Shown here piece by piece: positions 6,348 through 8,186 of a stretch of 8,186 bases of DNA. The stretch spans positions 1 through 8,186 of the forward strand of contig CALIFM010000005.1 of the NCBI GenBank assembly GCA_938021685.1, written 5' to 3'. The notes beneath the pieces are model-generated. The model was not told the origin of the DNA and did not search any database. It saw only the letters and a list, made by a program, of their open reading frames with translations. The first letter of the stretch is position 1. Each line of letters starts with the position of its first letter. This DNA comes from an uncultured Gammaproteobacteria bacterium (GTDB lineage Bacteria; Pseudomonadota; Gammaproteobacteria; Arenicellales; Poriferihabitantaceae). A program made the translations under genes and the position numbers.

Positions 6348-7490
6348 CTATTGTTGGGCAATTAAACCGTTTAGCTCTACATCTAGCTTGTCTAGAACCT
6401 CATCATAAGCAAAGGCGCCTAGTTTTTCGCCGCGGCGACTTAAATTAACAAAATTGGGGCCGCACCATAAGCCCAAGTCGGCGTCGTCGGTTTCTCCCGG
6501 GCCATTGACCCGGCAACCCATTACCGCAATGCTCAGGGCATGCTGCTCTGCGTGTTGGGTGCGGGCTTTGACCTTTTGCGCTAGATCAATAAAGGCTTCG
6601 TTTTCCACCCGCGAACAGCTGGGGCAACTAATGATGTTGAGCTTGTTGGGGTCAAAATCATCATCTTTGGGGCGCATGCCGGCCTGTGCATCACGAATGA
6701 TTTGCTTGCCGACAATAATCTCTTGTTGTTTGTCGGCATAGGGCAAGGTGAGGGATACTCGTAAGGTGTCGCCAATGCCTTGTGCGAGCAGCGGCAGGAA
6801 GGCAACGCGAGTTTTGTCCACCCCTTCGGGCGGCATGCCTGCTTCAGTTACGCCCAAGTGCAACGGAATTTCAGGGCGCTCAGCAGCAAAGCGCTGATAG
6901 GCATCCAATGCTTTACGTGGATCAGAATCTTTCAAGGAAACGCAGTAGCGAGTAAAGCCGATTGAATCGAGCAGTTCGCAGTGGTCTAAGGCACTGGCCA
7001 GCATGGGCGCTATAGAGTCTTCTTTGGGGAATAGATCCAGCTTGGCTGGATCCATCGAGCCGGCATTTACGCCTACGCGCATCGCGCAATCATGCTGGTT
7101 GGCAATGTCGGCGAGGTATTTCACTTTGTCCTGCCACGGCTTGCTTTTTTCGTGATGATATAAGTGGCCGGGGTTGTAGCGAATTTTTTCTACGTGCGGC
7201 GCTAAAATGGCTGCGAGACGGTAGTTTTCTTGCAGGTCTACGCTTAAATTAGCGTTAGTCTGTTGACGAATCTCAATTAGTGCAGCAGCATCACGCTTGT
7301 TATCAGCTGCAATACGGATGATGTCGGCTTGTGCTTGCTCAAGGTTGCGAATTTGCAGCAAGGTGTCGTCAATTTGCCGTGTGGGCGTGGCGCACATGCT
7401 TTGCACAGCAATCGGATTACCATTGCCAATCTTAAGGTTGCCAATTTGCACCTCGCGGGTGGGTTTTCTCACAATGTTTGCAGTCGACAT
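6348..7490 (-). CDS. ispG: 4-hydroxy-3-methylbut-2-en-1-yl diphosphate synthase (atypical subtype)
   Basis: IspG converts methylerythritol cyclodiphosphate to HMBPP, the penultimate step of the MEP isoprenoid pathway, using a [4Fe-4S] cluster in the cytoplasm. The 380-residue product has the TIM-barrel half with VQIGNLKIGNGNPIAVQSM near the N-terminus, RYNPGH (104-109), MRVGVNAGS (137-145), HLGVTEAGMP (211-220) and GIGDTLRVSL (238-247). The cluster half has CPSC (Cys289, Cys292), GCRVNGPGE (Cys326, Glu333) and DDADLGLWCGPN, which supply the expected ligands in the expected order. The ATG at 7490 fits the family N-terminus; an AGG about ten bases upstream is a weak ribosome-binding site. Segments such as LSVDLQENYRLA and RYNPGHLYHHEKSKPW differ strongly from E. 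coli IspG. The usual gammaproteobacterial neighbours (rodZ, hisS) are absent. It may be an acquired or second copy; the function remains well supported. Confidence 0.94.
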   Translation of the reverse strand: MSTANIVRKPTREVQIGNLKIGNGNPIAVQSMCATPTRQIDDTLLQIRNLEQAQADIIRIAADNKRDAAALIEIRQQTNANLSVDLQENYRLAAILAPHVEKIRYNPGHLYHHEKSKPWQDKVKYLADIANQHDCAMRVGVNAGSMDPAKLDLFPKEDSIAPMLASALDHCELLDSIGFTRYCVSLKDSDPRKALDAYQRFAAERPEIPLHLGVTEAGMPPEGVDKTRVAFLPLLAQGIGDTLRVSLTLPYADKQQEIIVGKQIIRDAQAGMRPKDDDFDPNKLNIISCPSCSRVENEAFIDLAQKVKARTQHAEQHALSIAVMGCRVNGPGETDDADLGLWCGPNFVNLSRRGEKLGAFAYDEVLDKLDVELNGLIAQQ

Positions 7491-7552
7491 GGTTTAAGAC
7501 CTAATAAAATAAGGTTTGTTGTACGATGTTTGCCTAACGATCAAGCAAGTGT

Positions 7553-7582
7553 ATTTTACCTTGTTCGATAAACGCTTGGCAG
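7553..7582 (-). promoter_or_regulatory. Candidate ispG promoter
   Basis: On the - strand CTGCCA (7582-7577, 4 of 6 to the -35 consensus) and TAAAAT (7558-7553, 5 of 6 to the -10 consensus) are separated by 18 bases. They lie upstream of the ispG ATG at 7490 and would give a leader of roughly 55 bases. The site is back to back with the candidate birA promoter. Confidence 0.35.
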
Positions 7583-7583
7583 T

Positions 7584-7621
7584 TTGATTCAGCTCTTTTT
7601 AATCAGTACTAATGATATATT
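7584..7621 (+). promoter_or_regulatory. Candidate birA promoter
   Basis: An extended -10 element TGATATATT (7613-7621; TATATT is 5 of 6 to consensus) precedes the birA ATG at 7655. A TTGATT at 7584-7589 is a possible -35 but is better spaced (17 bases) from the weaker TACTAA at 7607-7612 than from TATATT. Transcription from TATATT would begin near 7628, leaving a leader of about 27 bases. Confidence 0.35.
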
Positions 7622-7654
7622 CAGCCCTATGAATTCACTCTCATTTTGCTGTTT

Positions 7655-8186
7655 ATGAATGCCTGCGCATTAACATCACCTGTGCAGAAACTGGACGTTG
7701 ATGATATTAATCAGCGCATTGTGCGTTCTGGTGTTGCTTGGCTAAAGCCGGTGGATTATTTTGAGTTGATTGGCTCAACTAATTCCTTTTTGCTTCAACA
7801 AGATGATGGTGTGCATGGTCGCATCTGCTTGGCGGAACAACAAAGCGCAGGGCGTGGTCGTAGAGGCCGCGTGTGGCATAGCGGCCCGGGGCAGAGCGTA
7901 TTGTTGTCGTTGGGGTGGGCGCCGCCGCAAGCGCAGTTGCCGGCGGTGCTGAGCTTGGTGGTGGGGGTGGCTGTTACTGAAACCTTGCGGCAATTTGGGA
8001 TAGATGAGGTGAGCCTCAAGTGGCCGAATGACTTGCTGATTGGGCAGGCAAAGCTTGGAGGTGTTTTAGTTGAAACTGTGCATCAAGGTGGACAAAGTCA
8101 ATGTGTCATTGGCTTAGGTTTGAATTTAGCTTTGCCAGATGAAGCTGGGCAGCAGATAAATCAAGCTTGTACAGACTTGCTTAGCC
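7655..8186 (+). CDS. birA: Biotin-protein ligase, HTH-less form (3' end beyond window)
   Basis: The enzyme activates biotin to biotinyl-AMP and attaches it to a lysine of biotin carboxyl carrier protein in the cytoplasm. The 177 residues in view contain FELIGSTNSFLL (36-47, the STN motif), AEQQSAGRGRRGR (60-72, the biotinyl-AMP-binding loop), the KWPNDLL motif (122-128), KLGGVLVE (133-140, Lys133 at the position of the E. coli catalytic lysine) and VIGLGLNLA. Only about 35 residues precede the catalytic core. E. coli BirA has a winged-helix repressor domain there, and an in-frame TGA at 7613 rules out a longer start. The protein should therefore lack the biotin-operon repressor function. The ATG at 7655 is the first ATG in frame (a TTG at 7646 is the alternative); no Shine-Dalgarno is seen. 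The reading frame is open to the window edge and the C-terminal domain is outside it. Confidence 0.93.
   Translation, partial: MNACALTSPVQKLDVDDINQRIVRSGVAWLKPVDYFELIGSTNSFLLQQDDGVHGRICLAEQQSAGRGRRGRVWHSGPGQSVLLSLGWAPPQAQLPAVLSLVVGVAVTETLRQFGIDEVSLKWPNDLLIGQAKLGGVLVETVHQGGQSQCVIGLGLNLALPDEAGQQINQACTDLLS

Noticed and set aside
7775..8019. 72-, 74- and 60-codon frames overlapping birA on both strands
   Set aside because: They overlap the birA catalytic motifs GRGRRGR and KWPND in other frames and are rich in His, Pro or Arg, as expected for shadows.

Overview
The window looks like chromosomal DNA of a gammaproteobacterium. AtpG, AtpD, AtpC and IlvD match the well-known Escherichia coli proteins in length and motifs almost end to end, and the order atpG-atpD-atpC is the usual one. 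Base composition is moderate. A marine or environmental lineage outside the Enterobacterales is plausible from the neighbours, but this cannot be settled from the sequence alone. There is no sign of a phage, insertion sequence, CRISPR array, tRNA or rRNA.

Layout. 1-2761: the 3' half of the F1Fo ATP synthase operon (gamma, beta, epsilon) on the + strand, followed by several inverted repeats and a rho-independent terminator. 2848-3064: an intergenic region with a candidate promoter that overlaps a perfect 16-nt inverted repeat. 3065-3556: a small LEA14/WHy-like lipoprotein on the + strand. 3602-3631: a bidirectional terminator between this gene and the convergent ilvD (3681-5522, - strand; dihydroxy-acid dehydratase of branched-chain amino acid synthesis). 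5684-6142 (- strand): a small secreted protein with ten cysteines that I do not recognise, with its own terminator and a structured upstream region. 6348-7490 (- strand): ispG of the MEP isoprenoid pathway, in a form unlike the E. coli enzyme. 7655 to the end (+ strand): a biotin-protein ligase catalytic domain without the usual DNA-binding domain, cut by the window edge and divergent from ispG.

After the atp operon the genes appear to be separately transcribed core-metabolism units: energy, branched-chain amino acids, isoprenoids and biotinylation. ilvD and ispG both encode iron-sulfur enzymes. No dedicated multi-gene novel system is visible. The points most worth a second look are the cysteine-rich secreted protein with a duplicated W-x3-N-x-R-x-C-x-N motif, the atypical IspG outside its usual neighbourhood, the HTH-less BirA with a possible overlapping mini-ORF, and the operator-like palindrome before the lipoprotein gene.
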